A stretch of DNA of 64,000 bases, from positions 3,484,001-3,548,000 of the forward strand of contig CM062211.1 of assembly GCA_031216445.1 (NCBI GenBank), read 5' to 3'. Of this stretch, positions 14,601 to 26,467 are shown piece by piece. The stretch comes from Lateolabrax maculatus. Its lineage: Eukaryota; Chordata; Actinopteri; Acropomatiformes; Lateolabracidae. Position 1 is the first letter of the stretch; each line of letters begins with the position of its first letter. A program made the translations under genes and the position numbers. The notes beneath the pieces are model-generated. The model saw only the letters and a program-made list of their open reading frames with translations. It searched no databases and was not told where the DNA came from.

Positions 14601-15698
14601 CCTTCGCCTTCACTGTGGGTCAGTGTGGGAAGATGGTGGTGGAGCACAAGACGAAGGACAAGAACCAGTCGCTCAAGTAAGGAACCATACATGTAGAAGG
14701 AATAGATTTATCAGTGCACACAATGTTTTTATGCAAGAGAAACTAACAAACTAAAAGTTTTGCTCCAAGGAATATCCATCAGTAACACATCGGTTACTGA
14801 TCAGATGATCTAAAGTAACCTTACATGTTGAAAAATTATATGTTTGCCTTGGATTTTATAAAAGCTCAAAGCTGGATAAGCAGAGAAGAAAAAATACAAA
14901 CCACCAGGGCCAATTTAAAGGCTTATTACATGCCAAGCCTCTGCTCAAAAATGGACATGTTTTCACTCCGTTAGGGAAAGGAGTAAAAGTCTGGAACGAG
15001 AACACCACCCTGTTGGCAGATCACACTGATGTGCAAAAGTTCAACTAGTCTGAGTGTTGACTGTGGACTGTATTGCATTTTTAAGAAACACTCTCTCTAA
15101 TATCCAAGGCTCCTTAAAGATCGTAAGATTGAGATTCAGATATTTAAAGTGAAAATAAATTCCCAAAAGAGTACAAAAAAAGTGTCTACAACACTATTCT
15201 TAGCTGATGTTACTGCGAACTTAAGCTACTTAAGTACATGTCAGTTTGTAAACAAAATCCTGCTCCCCTGTGATTAGGCTGGATGAACCTAAACAATGTG
15301 TGTACAAAAAGGAAGGTTTTCCTGCAGGAGTGACTGCACCTTCAGAAACAGGATCAGGCGTCTTTATTCTAAAGTGCTGCATGTTATATGATTCATGTGC
15401 ATGCATGTACAGTCCCCTCTGTTACGACACAGTGCATTAAGCCTGTAGTGTGAGTGTGAAAACGTGCACTCAGATCTGCAGAGTGAGTTGAGAACAGCTT
15501 TTAATTCCCACTGGCTGCATCCTGTCATATTTCCCTCTGGCTTCACCTCCACACTGCAAACTTTCAGTATCATTTCTTTTCGGTAAGACTGCTGTAATCT
15601 CCCTCTGCTTTCTCTTTTGTTTTTAATCATCACTTGAGTCAAAGGAACTTCATGAAGCCTGATATAATACATTTATTTGTAAATGCCCTGGTTCCTGA

Positions 15699-15737
<39 letters not shown>

Positions 15738-18526
15738 TCACCCCTCTTTCTTTTCTGGAGAATGGATGGAGCATGAGAGAAGCCTTTGAATAATTCATTA
15801 GTGGAAAATGTGTCAGCCATTGTATCGGCCGTGTTCTTTCCATCTCTGCACTGTGTGTGTGTGTGTGTGTTGGTGTGTTGGTGTGTGTGTTTAAAAACCT
15901 CTGTTCACTCATATTAATTCAGACTCCGGCTGTGTGGCATGCTAAACCAGCAACATACCAGTGAATTCATGACTGTCGATTATGCACTGAGACGAACATA
16001 GAGTCAGATCAGCTCATTGTCAGCTGGATCTGGACTCTGCTTCAAATCTAAATGCACATTTGTTTCTAAAAGACCCAACAGGAAGTGGCTGCCAAGTGAC
16101 ACTGAATGGGATATGCTGTTGAATTAGCACAGTGATGTATTCTAAAAAAAAATATCAACTTCCCCTTTTCTTTCCTCCCACTCGTTTTTGTCAGGACGCT
16201 TTCCAAGAACTTGGTGAAGACTGCAAAGAGGACCATTGGCCGGCAGCATGTGACCAGGAAAAAGTATTCTCCCCCCACCTGGGAGAACAGGAGCAGCTTC
16301 CAGTCAGAGCTAGATGAGGATGAAATCTCAGGTAATCACAGTTTTATGCTCTTTTCAGGCCGATTTTTAGATTGTTGGACACTAAGAGAAAGGTTCACAC
16401 TAAGAATGGGTGACTTAAACTTTCATCCTATACACTTACACTGGCACTTCAACTGCTTTTACCCATTATATGGAGCTAGTGTAGGATTTAGTGGGATCTA
16501 ATGGTGGGGTTTCAGATTGCAACCAACTGAAGACCCCTAGCTTGTAGGAGAACCCAATCTAGAGCCAGTGTTTGGTTTTTCCGTTGTGGGCTACTGTAGA
16601 AACATGGCGGTGCAACATGGCAGCTCTGCGGAGCCATTACTGTGAATATCTCACTTTTCAACCAACATTTTAACTGCTTTTATCTCTTACATTTTAAATG
16701 AAAGTTAAATAACTTTCAGTGTTTACACTTGAACTGACACTTTGACTGCCTTCACCTCTTATTCTATTACTGAGAATTCATCAGCTTTCAGTGATAATAC
16801 TATTAATGTATACACTTACACTTCGTCCGGTGCTTACACTTCAACTTCTTTCAACACTTCCATTTTAACTGTCGTTTCAACTTTTTCCAGAATTTTTATT
16901 TCAACTGCCAGTTAAGTGTACATTAAACATCCGAAATTGCTGAATTATCTGTCTCTTGTCACCGCGCCATGTGTCATTTTACAAATGACATCCCACTAAA
17001 GCTCCCAGCTCACATGTTGTCACCGGTCAATGTGGTAATTCTGGAAATGAAGCTCTTTGTTTTGAAACTGTGCAGTAAGTTCTCCTGTGTGCCTCCACAG
17101 TTTCAGAGGAAGTGGACCAGAGCTCCCTCACCCTCTCCTCCACCATCCGCTCATCTGACAGGCAGACCATGAGCAACGTTGTGGAGCGTGCCTGTTGCCG
17201 CGACTACCAGCGCCTCGGTCTGGGCACGCTCAGTAACAGCCTGACACGTTCTAAGAACGAGCCTTTCAGGATCTCGACTGTCAACCGCATGTACACTGTC
17301 TGCAGGAGGTGAGAGGCCACTGAAAGACAACACACAGGAAGATGAGGGGTGAGAGTCATATCTGGAGGGTATCACCTCAGTGCTTGATACAATGTGTCTG
17401 CGTTTGTTTGTGTGTGTGTGTGTCGCAGCTACCCCGGCCTGCTGATTGTGCCTCAAAGCATCCCAGACACGACAATCCAGAGAATCTGCCGCTGCTACCG
17501 GCAGAATCGCTTTCCTGTGGTTTGCTGGAGGAATTCACGAACCAAGGCCGTCCTGCTGCGGTCTGCAGGCCTCCACGCGAAGGGGGTGGTGGGCTTCTTC
17601 AAGTCCCCCAACGCCCCAGCTTCAGGTAGAAAACTATAATCTATTTCAGGCTTCTAGTTGATCATTTATATAAGGTTGAACCTTTATATTTCCTGGGAAT
17701 ATTGCTGGTTAATTTTCAGGAATGTCCTGCTTCATACTTGTGTCATCTTATTTTCTCACCACTCTTTAAATGTTAGCTGCCTAGACTCTACACGCACAGC
17801 TCCTCCAGTAGAGGGGTGACCTGTAGTAAGGAGTACCAGGGTCAGAGCTCATGATTACAAACGGTTACTCTTACCCTAGTGTTGACGATATTACATGAAA
17901 AAGATGCAAGAGATTAAAAGATAGGAGCTTAGGGAGAGTGCATTTCGCAATCTTTTGCAGCTCGTATGCCACAAAAAAAAATTACCTCTAACAAAACACC
18001 TATATGTTACCTGAAACATAAAGGTTTGTTGATGTGTTTTCTGTGCAGTGCCCTCCCAGGCAGACTCCACCAGTCTGGAGCAGGAGAAATACCTGCAGGC
18101 CATCATCAGCTCCATGCCTTCTTACAGTGAGAGCAGCGGCAGGAACACTCTGAGCGGCTTCACCTCCACACATATGAGCACCTCCGGTGGGTGGACTGAC
18201 ACACACTGACCCAACGTGTTGCCGTCAGAAGAGCCTTCAGAGCTGATGCTTCTCTCTGTTCACAGACTCGTCAGATAAGCTGAGGCAGCCCAAGATCGGC
18301 GCTCTGATGAAGCAGGTGATGGGAACCAAGGAGGATGTTCCTGGAACCTTCAGCCGAGGAGGTGAGACACGTCTGTGTCCCGATGTTGCTCCTGTAGTTT
18401 CTGTAGTAGTCTGTTGCAGTCCTGGTTTCAAAACAAATCAATTGTGTTTCAAGTCTTAAATCTGTTACTGAAACTGGGACTGGACCAGGAGGATGATGAA
18501 TGAGTTAATGCACCCTTGTAGCTGAT

Positions 18527-18582
<56 letters not shown>

Positions 18583-21500
18583 TGTGTGTGTGTGTGTGTG
18601 TGTGTAACCATCCTCCACTGTGTGGTGTTGTTGTTTAACGGGTCGTCTCTGTCATTTGACCTCAGCTCTGGGTCAAAGGGCGAAAGTCATCTCCCTCTCT
18701 CAGCCCAAAGTGTCTGGCAAGGCCAGGAACCCTCCTAGAGGTACAGTAGGCCACGGCCCCTCCCCTCCCTCCTCCTGTCTAACCAATCAGATCTCTCTAA
18801 CAGTAGCGTCAGTGTGTTTGCCGTGGTTCCTGATGGTGTGCCATCTCTGCGGACTAATGGTCTGTTGTTATTGCTTGTGTTGATCAGAGAGCTGCTGTGT
18901 GTGCATGCTGCCTCTGCAGCTCGGCTGTCTGACGTCCTGTTTGTTGTTTCCTGTTTGATTCTTTCTCTCTGTTGAATGTCGACAGCAACCGGAGTTGACT
19001 ATGTTTCATCATAATGTAACTGTCATTGAGCTAGATGTAGAAAACTGAGTAGCATCATTTTCTACCTTCTTTACCAGCATGGCTAGCGGTTGGTGGTACA
19101 CACGATATTTTAGTGGCTGTTTAACATGGAAAGGACTTCCACAAGAGGTTTGATGATTCAGTTTTCATGTCGTGATCCTTTCAAGACTCAACTTTGTCTG
19201 TGTGTGTGTTTATCGCAGGTAAATGGGGCAGTATCCGGGGCAGCGGGCGTCTAAGTGCCTACAACCCAGACGTGGGGACACGTCTAGCAGGGAAAGAGTC
19301 TCCGCAGTCCAACGGAGGGCCGAGCGAGGCGCTGTTCCTCCGCCAGCAGAAAGCCTACCTCTACATCATTGGAGACAAGGCTCAGCTCAAGGTACCAGTC
19401 ACACACTTTTTATTAACGTGATGTTTAGAGTAAGGGTTAGGAAAAAGAAAAAGAAAAAACGTTAGCGAAGAGAAAAAAAGCACAAAAAGAAGAAAGAAGT
19501 GTATGAATCTGCTTAAATCTGAGGTGCTTGTGGTTGGGAGTTACCAGTATTAACTTTCTGTTGCGTTCAGGGAGGGAAGCAGGACTCGTTCCAGCAGTGG
19601 GAGGTGGTTCCCATCGAGGTGTGTGACGTGCGGCAGGTGAAGAACAGCTTCAAGAAGCTGATGAAGGCCTGCGTGCCGAGCTCCGCGACCTCTGACCCCA
19701 ACATGAGCTTCCTGCGATGCCTGGAGGAGTCGGAGTGGATGGCTCTGGTTAGTGCGCTCTGCTTGTGTGTGTGTGTGTGTGCAGGGCAGCACACTTACTG
19801 TCCCAGCACACTTTGTGACCTTTGGTGTTGCTCTTACTGACGCTGTCTGTGTGTCCAGCTACACAGGGTGCTGCAGGTGTCCGTCCTGGTGGTGGAGCTC
19901 CTGGATACGGGGTCATCGGTCATGGTCAGCCTGGAGGACGGCTGGGACGTCACCACGCAGGTTTGACTGACACCCCGGAACATTAACTTTATTGCTGTGA
20001 AGTGTCCCCCCGGGCGAGGCTTTGTGTGACGCCCCGGCTGTGTGTGCAGGTGGTGTCCCTGGTGCAGCTGCTGTCCGATCCCTACTACCGAACCTTCGAC
20101 GGCTTCCGGCTGCTGGTGGAGAAGGAGTGGCTGTCGTTCGGCCACAGATTCAGCCACCGCGGAGCACAAACGCTGGGCAGCCAGAGCAGCGGCTTCACCC
20201 CCGTCTTCCTGCAGTTCCTGGACTGCGTGCACCAGGTCAGCAGCCCTCTGTTCTCTCCTCTTACTACATACTGTTTATGTATAATGCTCTGTGTGTGTTT
20301 ACCTGCAAGTCTGAGTGTATTTCCTGTTTTGCGGATCAGTGACGTGGGTTCTGCCATCTTATCACACGCAGGAAGTGCAGTTTCATTTAGCTCTGTCCGT
20401 CATATCAGAGCTTTTATTACAGATGACCGTGTTGTTTCTGCTCAGTTCAGCCTGTGCTGTGTGAAAATAGCAGCACGTGCGAACACATCCGTGTATGCAG
20501 ACACATGGAGCATAAACCATATCAGCATCTCTGTTGGGACTATAGTTTGGACTCTTTAAACCGTAACCCGTTTTTCTGTGTCCCTCCACCCTCAGATCCA
20601 CCTCCAGTTCCCCATGGAGTTTGAGTTCAGTCAGTACTACCTGAAGTTCCTGGCCTACCACTACGTGTCCAACCGCTTCCGCACCTTCCTGCTCGACTCT
20701 GACTACGAGCGCATCGAGCTGGGTAAGAACATCTCTGAGCCTCCAGTTTGTCGCTCTGAAACGCCGACGTGTATTCCAAACAACTGCAACTCCGCTTCGG
20801 AAACACAGAAAGGTCGTAGTCATAAATACTGTGTCCGTGTGTGTGTGCAGGAGTGCTATATGAGGAGAAAGGCGAGAGGAAAAGCCCTCAGGTGTGTAAG
20901 TCTGTGTGGGACTACATCGACAGACTCAACAAGAAAACACCCATCTTCTACAACTACATGTTCTGCCCTGAAGACGAGGAGGTGAGACCTGAGTCTGCCA
21001 GTATTTAATACACTAAGTTTATTATTGCCGTAGAAGCGTCTCTAAAGTGAGTGTTGTGTCTTCCAGGTGTTGCGGCCGTACACCTTCATCTCCAACCTGA
21101 AAGTGTGGGACTTCTACACGGAGGAGACCCTGTCGGAGGGGCCCTCCTACGACTGGGAGCTGAGGGGCCGGCAGGAGCGCGTGGCGGAGGAGACGCCAGA
21201 GAAACCCGACAGCAGCGGCCCCAAATCGCAGAGGCACATCGCGTGGCCGTGCTACGACAGCCTGAGCAAGGTGGTGCCCGACGCCATCACCAAGCTGCTG
21301 CAGGACCTGCAGAGTCTGGAGGCCGAGCTCGGCCAGACGTCTGAGAAGTGGAAGGACACGTGGGACAAGATCAAGACCACACAGAGGACTGAGACCAAAC
21401 TGGAAAGCAAGGTGAGGCGCACGGTTTCATTTTCCCCCAAAAAGATGTCTTTGTTTTTGTGTCGCTACTAAGCTGCACAGAAATACAGTTAACATTCTGC

Positions 21501-23375
21501 TGAAGTGTTGTGTTCAAGGGCAATCTGTTGGACCTATTCAGAAGATTAGCATGTGAATGCAACACTGTTTTGCAAGTCTTGGATCTCTGAGCTTTGACCA
21601 CCACAAATAAGTTCTCAGGCCGTGGGAAACACTGGACTCTATGGTGGGAGTTTCACAGACTAGTTGACTACTTAAACAGAGATTAGGGCTTTAGGCAGTT
21701 TTCAACTAGTCGTGATCACATTGTAATTCATTTGTTAAATACTGTCAATTAAAAAAAAAAAAGATTTCACCCAGCAAAATGCCTCTTAAGCAGCACTGGG
21801 CCGACCAGAGATGTTTAACCAGTAACTGTGAAGCACGAGACAAAGGGGACAAGTATATTACATCTGGAACACAAGAAACAAGTTGATCTATATTCTGTAC
21901 ACGTTGATATCTGAATAACGCCTGTCTGTCAACTTAAACTGTACCTACTATTAATGGAACATGAATGAACATGACTCTCCTTCCAAGTTTCTTCTGAAAT
22001 CTCTACCACCACTTTACTTCTTCCAAGCCTTCCTCAGCTTAACAGTTAAATAATTAATGTATTAATTGAAGAAAAGGGGAAAAAAATACCGATTTGGATA
22101 TCACATGTCTAAATTAGTTAATTATTTTAAAGTATCGATGAGCGGATGTTGAAAATTACGAGGTCTCTGATGACCAATGATCCTCCAGTGACTGCAGCCC
22201 ACTGTTTACATTGATGACAGGCTGTTTTAGATGACATGTACAGATAAAAATTAAATTAGAAGATGTTTTCCACTGACATCTTGTGGTAAAACAGCAGAAG
22301 GACAGGACAGACTGGTGTTTGCACACTTCAGATACAAATCAAGCACATTTTCAGCTCCCATGACCATCTTTTAAAGCAAACTGAAGGTTTAAGTTGTGTT
22401 TTCCTGCTTCCCAGCAAGCTTTTGTTTTGTTTTCCTTATGGTCCGTAAAGAAACTAGCTTGCGATGGATAACAAGTCACAACATCGTGTCCCGATTGATT
22501 CACACTCTCACTGAACCCTCCCTGCGTCTCTCCCTCCTCCTCCTCCTCAGCCGTCGTTCTCCAGCTCCTTGCTGATGTCGTCCAACCTGAGCCACCAGCG
22601 GCGTTCTCAGGGCGTCTACCTGCAGGAGAGCGGCGTGGGATCCTCCATCAACCTGGCTCTGGACTGCGAGGCCAGCGCCACCTCCACGCCCGTCTCCGGC
22701 CGGCCCAGCACCAGCACGCTCTACAGCCAGTTCCAGAGCACCGAGAGCGAGAACAGGTCTGTACCCAGCATGCCGGCCTGTGTGAGGATCTGTAATACTT
22801 CTCAACAACCCACCCTGCTCGAGTGTCCCTGCACCGTCAAGCGTCTCCTCAGTCTTTGTTTTGATCTTCTCCCACCAGGAGTTTTGAAGGCATCCTGTTT
22901 AAGAAAGGGGCGTTGTTGAAACCGTGGAAACCGCGCTGGTTTGTGCTGGACAAGACCAAACATCAGGTAAGACGGAGACAATGAAACTGTGGAGCGACGG
23001 TCGGCTGACTCTGCTGTTGGCTCTAAACACTGCCTCTCTCTGCCTCCCTGTCCCCAGCTGAGATACTACGAGAGCAGGCGGGACAAAGAGTGTAAAGGGG
23101 TGATTGAGCTGGCCGAGGTGGAGTCCGTCATTCCGGGAACGCCTACCATGGGAGCCCCGAAGAACATCGAGGAGAAAGCCTTCTTTGATGTAAGTTCACC
23201 TCCACAGTTGTTTAAATCACCTTCCCGCAGGCAGAACGGGAGGGGTGGAATGAATCTCTTTCCCGTTGTCTTTCAGCTCAAGACGACCAAACGAGTGTAC
23301 AACTTCTGCGCCCAGGACAGCTTGAATGCACAGCTGTGGATGGACAGTGTTCAGAGCTGCCTGTCAGACGCCTAG
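1339..23375 (+). CDS. sbf1: SBF1/MTMR5 pseudophosphatase, 5' end outside window
   Basis: This gene encodes SET-binding factor 1 (MTMR5), a catalytically dead myotubularin that partners active MTMR2 and has a Rab-GEF type DENN module (family knowledge). Thirty-three exons keep frame to a TAG and give about 1,620 residues; human is about 1,890, so the N-terminal uDENN part is missing. Exons: 1339-1452, 7338-7415, 8054-8167, 8316-8444, 8809-8907, 9168-9375, 9667-9779, 9970-10119, 10305-10373, 10570-10731, 10947-11212, 12053-12225, 12339-12412, 13970-14162, 14285-14412, 14501-14676, 16195-16331, 17101-17308, 17429-17625, 18049-18186, 18266-18361, 18666-18740, 19219-19391, 19571-19747, 19859-19960, 20050-20235, 20596-20722, 20851-20981, 21067-21411, 22551-22756, 22879-22966, 23058-23189, 23277-23375. 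DENN exons come first, then GRAM (from 13970), the myotubularin-like domain (about 16195-21411) and a C-terminal PH domain (22879-23375). The P-loop in exon 19859-19960 reads VSLEDGWDVT, without the catalytic Cys and Arg. The ending QSCLSDA is typical of SBF1. Confidence 0.95.
3638..3860. repeat. Fish interspersed repeat fragment (ACAGTGC...GTATTCA terminus)
   Basis: The segment opens with a run reading ACAGTGCTTCTAAAAGGTAT followed by TCACTCCCCTT, then a stretch around ACATTGAATAACAGTGGAT and ATGACACTGATTA. This start and internal order match, from memory, a very common teleost interspersed element that begins ACAGTGC..AAAAGTATTCACCCCC. Only the first 200 bases or so are visible, and it grades into the next repeat. 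The class (probably a non-autonomous DNA element) is an inference. Confidence 0.5.
3865..4530 (+). repeat. Dispersed repeat, copy 1 of a two-copy family
   Basis: This segment shares ordered blocks with 54631-55160: CATATGATAAGCTTATA / CATATGATGAGCTTATA, ACATGGCATTGTTAA / ACATGACATTGTTAA, GGTTCCCAACC, AGCAGTTCCACCA, TCTCCCATTAATC and CCCCTCAGATTTATCTTG / CCCCTCATATTTATCTTG. Both ends are rich in TACTTTTACTT-like and TACTTAAGTA-like words. Copy 1 lies in an sbf1 intron and copy 2 in an slc26a3-like intron, so the similarity cannot come from coding homology. The GGTTCCCAACC core suggests a non-autonomous DNA element; the class is not proven. Confidence 0.7.
5583..5609. repeat. Poly(A) tract, about 27 A
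   Basis: An uninterrupted adenine run within the long sbf1 intron. No upstream poly(A) signal and retro-element body could be identified, so it may be a simple mononucleotide repeat. Confidence 0.9.
6766..7066 (+). repeat. Teleost interspersed repeat, copy 1 (GCTTCAACTAACGATAA family)
   Basis: It starts GGGCTTCAACTAACGATAAT, contains GATGTCTTGTTTTGTCC, AACAGTTTAAAACCCAAAGA and AGCTGGAACC, and ends with TTGTTGCAGCTCTAG. The two ends (CTTCAACTAA and TTGTTGCAGC) are roughly inverted. This order matches a very common fish repeat that I recall as GGGCTGCAACTAACGATTA...GTTGCAGCTCTA. A second, more decayed copy is at 26468-26655. Confidence 0.65.
12413..13969 (+). other. sbf1: sbf1 intron with an open 5' extension
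   Basis: The normal donor is AAG|GTAACC at 12412/12413. The frame stays open past it for 38 codons to a second good donor at about 12527 (GGCAG|GTACGT). Using that donor would shift the frame of the next exon (13970), so I treat the region as intron. Otherwise I see only a T-rich run near 13550. Confidence 0.5.
15700..15733. repeat. (CA)n microsatellite
   Basis: About 17 CA units in the intron 14677-16194. A complementary TG-rich tract starts about 118 bases downstream. Confidence 0.95.
15852..15890. repeat. (TG)n microsatellite, interrupted
   Basis: TG units broken by TTGG interruptions. It is complementary to the CA tract at 15700-15733, so the pair could form a stem with a loop of roughly 118 bases. 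Confidence 0.9.
16455..16660 (-). repeat. Fish interspersed repeat fragment (inverted)
   Basis: The words TGTAGGAGAACC, CTAGAGCCAGTGTTTGGTTT, GGGCTACTGTAGAAACATGG and CGGTGCAACATGGC match, on the minus strand, a repeat common in teleosts (CCATGTTTCTACAGTAGCCC ... CCAAACACTGGCTCTAG ... GGTTCTCCTACA). It lies inside the sbf1 intron 16332-17100. Recognition is from memory and the ends are approximate. Confidence 0.55.
18530..18605. repeat. Compound (AG)n(TG)n microsatellite
   Basis: About 25 AG units followed by about 12 TG units in the short intron between sbf1 exons 18266-18361 and 18666-18740. The strand is purine-only in its first half. It ends about 60 bases before the acceptor of the 75-nt exon. 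Confidence 0.95.
21412..22550 (+). other. sbf1: sbf1 intron, nothing identified
   Basis: AT-rich intron between exons 21067-21411 and 22551-22756. It ends with a (TCC)n pyrimidine tract, TCCTCCTCCTCCTCAG, that acts as the acceptor. No repeat family or exon was recognised. Confidence 0.6.
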
Positions 23376-23910
23376 AGAGGAGGCGGGACTCTTAAAGGAG
23401 CAATGCAACCGGGAACGAATGAGCGGTGCAGCGGCACCTGACTGACATCTCTGCCGGCCGACCCCAGCGGAGGGGGAAGGAGCCTTTCACCACTTAAGCT
23501 CTGTTCTGTTCACTAGTGTCGAACTAATAACCTTGCGTCACAACGTTTCAGTGTTTTTGTTATAAAAATAAGAAAAAAAACCCTAAAAAAACAAACAAAC
23601 AACAAAATGTACCCAGAAGAACCACTCGCTGTCGTCTCACCAAGTAGCTGCAGCCTCTCACCTGCCCGACAGTCTGACCACTATGTGCGCTGGAAGTCTC
23701 TGCGCACACAAAACGAAACCAATGCGTATTAAAGCACGTCGCTGCATTTCCGTGAGGCGTCCTTCAGCTCGGACCAGCATGAAGACCTTTCCAGACCCTC
23801 CACCTGTAAACCACAACCCGCTTTCACTCCCGCTAACCCTGCTCGCCCTGTAGACACTCCAGGGAGGAATGACGGAGGAGCTGCGTACAGGACTCGATGG
23901 ACTGCACCAT

Positions 23911-23922
23911 GGGGGGGGGGGG
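23911..23922. repeat. Poly(G) run in sbf1 3' UTR
   Basis: Twelve consecutive G on the plus strand, preceded by ACCAT. It may be a quadruplex-prone or error-prone spot. Confidence 0.9.
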
Positions 23923-26081
23923 AATCTAAAAGTCTGACTGGTGGGTTGACGGACCAAAAACAACCATGAGGAACTGGCAGGACGCTCTTCCTTCAGAGGT
24001 CTCTGCTCTCTCTGCCTCTCACTGCCCGATGCAGCCCGTTCGCAGTATATTTAGAGGACGTTTTAGAGGAAGTTGAGTGTGCTGCTGCAGCTGCGAGGAG
24101 GCGGAGGGGAGGGGGGGCTCCTCAACGGTTCATGAAGGATTCCCTTTTCTTTTCTTTTCTTTTTGTTTTCCAATATCTCAAAATTTGTACCAGGAAGAGA
24201 TCAATGCTGATCACCTGTCGTCAGCAGGCGATGAGGATATACTGTGAAAGCCATGGATCAGACGTAGAGATCAAACCAGGAGAGCCAGTCGGAGAGTCTG
24301 TCAGGTAATGAGTGTGTCGGTGAACTTTCACTGAGAGTGTTTACAAAGTGAAAAAACTCCCCTCACTACGCTTCACTCTGCTCTTCACCTGCGTGTTTTT
24401 AATCAGTACGACCACTATTAACATTCACATTTTTAAGGGATGCTGAAGGAAAAAGGAGGGATTTATTTTGTAGTGATATTTAAAAGAAAACGATCTATAG
24501 AAGGAGACCAGGAAGGTAGGAGACGAAGAGGAGGGATACTAATGAACAGAGTGATATTATGGGATGCTTCGGAGAGACTGCAGTTTTTAAGAGACGGACA
24601 TTGACTCACACAGAGTGCTCCGAGTGTCGGAAACTTGTTTCAGGAAAATTCTGGTATTTTTCAACCGAGGTTTCATAAACGTGTCCATTATGTCTGTGGG
24701 CCATGTGACATTTACACTCACCACATGATCGCTGGAGTCGCATTTTGTGACTCCAGCAAACAGCAGACAATAAATAGAACTATATAGAACTATATATATA
24801 TTTGGAGCTCATTTCAAATGCTGGTCTCCAAATCCGACTAAAGGTAAACACTTATTAGCTGGATTAGCTGTTGTAACTGTTAACTAGTTTGGTAAACCAG
24901 GGCAACCGAACTAGTTGTAAGGTTAGTCAACTAGAATATTACCCGTTCATCTGCAGGAATACCAAACCTATTGTTTCATATATAACAAGACTACTAACAA
25001 CAGAGGTAATGTCCTGAAAGATTGAATTTTCTTACAGAAGATAACGGACGTGAAGCTCTCGCCGCACCACGTCTCTATCAGGTGAGCGGCAGCCTCACGT
25101 GAACAGGAACAAGGCTTCTCTGTGTTTACTTTTTTCTCAGACAGGCGTGTGAAATGTAAAGCTGTAGTGAATTTGAAAAGCTGTCGCTGTTTTGGGAAAA
25201 ACATGCATCTTCACAACAACAGTCTTGTTTTTTAGCTTTGTGACGATGCATTTTGAAATTTGGCTTAATATATAGAAGTTTCTCAAATGTTTACGAGCGG
25301 AGTCAGAACGGATACAGTTATGGATATTGGACTGGTTGAAAAATAGCAGAATTTCCCTTTTAATGATGTTGGGACAGAGAAAGTCTGAGAGCTGGTCACA
25401 CCATCCCGTCACATTCACTCAGACTCAGAGCGGCTGCACCAGGTCCACAAGCATGGACTTGTTTTCCACATCTGTCCACATCTGTCAGTCACAGGGACCA
25501 GTACGTTTAGCTGGAAGGTTTCAAACATCAAGTCACTTTTCTTTTGTTAATGTCAATGGTTTGTCAGACTGCCCCCCCACCCACCCACTCACCACTCTGA
25601 CCCACACGTTAACACAAACCCTGCTATGTAAAATACGGTTCTACTGCTGTCTTTGTTGAACATAAAATTTGAAATTGTAGATTTTTTTGTGTCTAATAAC
25701 TCCTTTGTATATACTACTCCAGATTTGTATGTAACGTTTATGGTAGTAATTTATTTAACTTGTCTCCTCAGTAAGAAAGTTCCTCAAGCACCACTTTATT
25801 TTTAAATTAGGAATTCAATGTGCCATTTGTTTATTTCTGTATTAATGTGACTAATGCTTTTTTTTTTTTTTTTTTTGAAAAATGTACAAGTAAACCCTCA
25901 ATGTCTTTTTTTCTTTTTTGTAAACATGGCTGTCCGTACTCAGTACCAACCGTTAATGCAAGAGTGGAAATGATGTGTTAGTGGATGAGGAAGCCTCCGG
26001 GCAGGTTTTTAAAGGCTGGTTGAATTTTACTGTGTCGCCCGCCCACAGTGGTGGGATGTTCTGGATGTAGGTTACAGTCAC

Positions 26082-26087
26082 AATAAA
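26082..26087 (+). terminator. sbf1: Candidate sbf1 poly(A) signal
   Basis: AATAAA in the context GTCACAATAAACGTC, with TG/T-rich sequence (GTGCTGGATTCTG, TGTGCTGTTGC) within about 50 bases downstream. It is the first clear hexamer followed by a GT-rich element after the stop codon. Confidence 0.5.
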
Positions 26088-26467
26088 CGTCAGACATATG
26101 AAGTCTTCCTGGTGCTGGATTCTGCCGACCGGTGTGCTGTTGCATCAATGGACTCCTTTGGTGTTCATTAACGTTTGTTGGAATTAATCAAGTCAGGCGC
26201 TTCGTCTACATTAACTGAAGAATATTGGCAAGTTCATCGTCAAAAATAGCTCAAGATATGACTCAAAGATGCCAAACATACTAATGTTATTTAATATAGT
26301 AATATTAATTATGTTTAGTTTGTTTTGGGGAATATGGTGTGTTCACAAACCTTGGGGAGGAACTTAAAACCACCTCTGGTTGAAGGTTTGAAGTGTTTCA
26401 ACCGTTATGTCACGGCGCACCGACCCAGACTGGAGTACACTTCTACATCATGTGCTGCGAGGCGAGA

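Larger units (their letters stand above)
14677..16194 (+). other. sbf1: sbf1 intron with facing CA and TG repeats
   Basis: A 1.5-kb intron between donor GTAAGG and a strong TTTTTGTCAG acceptor. It contains two complementary dinucleotide repeats, listed separately. No exon or RNA gene is seen. Confidence 0.6.
23376..26105 (+). other. sbf1: sbf1 3' untranslated region (inferred)
   Basis: Sequence after the sbf1 TAG with no coding potential, running to an AATAAA at 26082-26087. This gives an inferred 3' UTR of about 2.7 kb. It includes a 12-G run at 23911-23922, a T run near 25858-25876 and a C-rich stretch near 25570. The true cleavage point is not visible from sequence alone; farther plus-strand signals exist at 27130 and 28722. 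Confidence 0.55.

Noticed and set aside
20002..20559. 185-codon plus-strand ORF in sbf1
   Set aside because: It is in a different frame from the exon 20050-20235 that encodes the conserved VEKEWLSFGHRFSHRG sequence.
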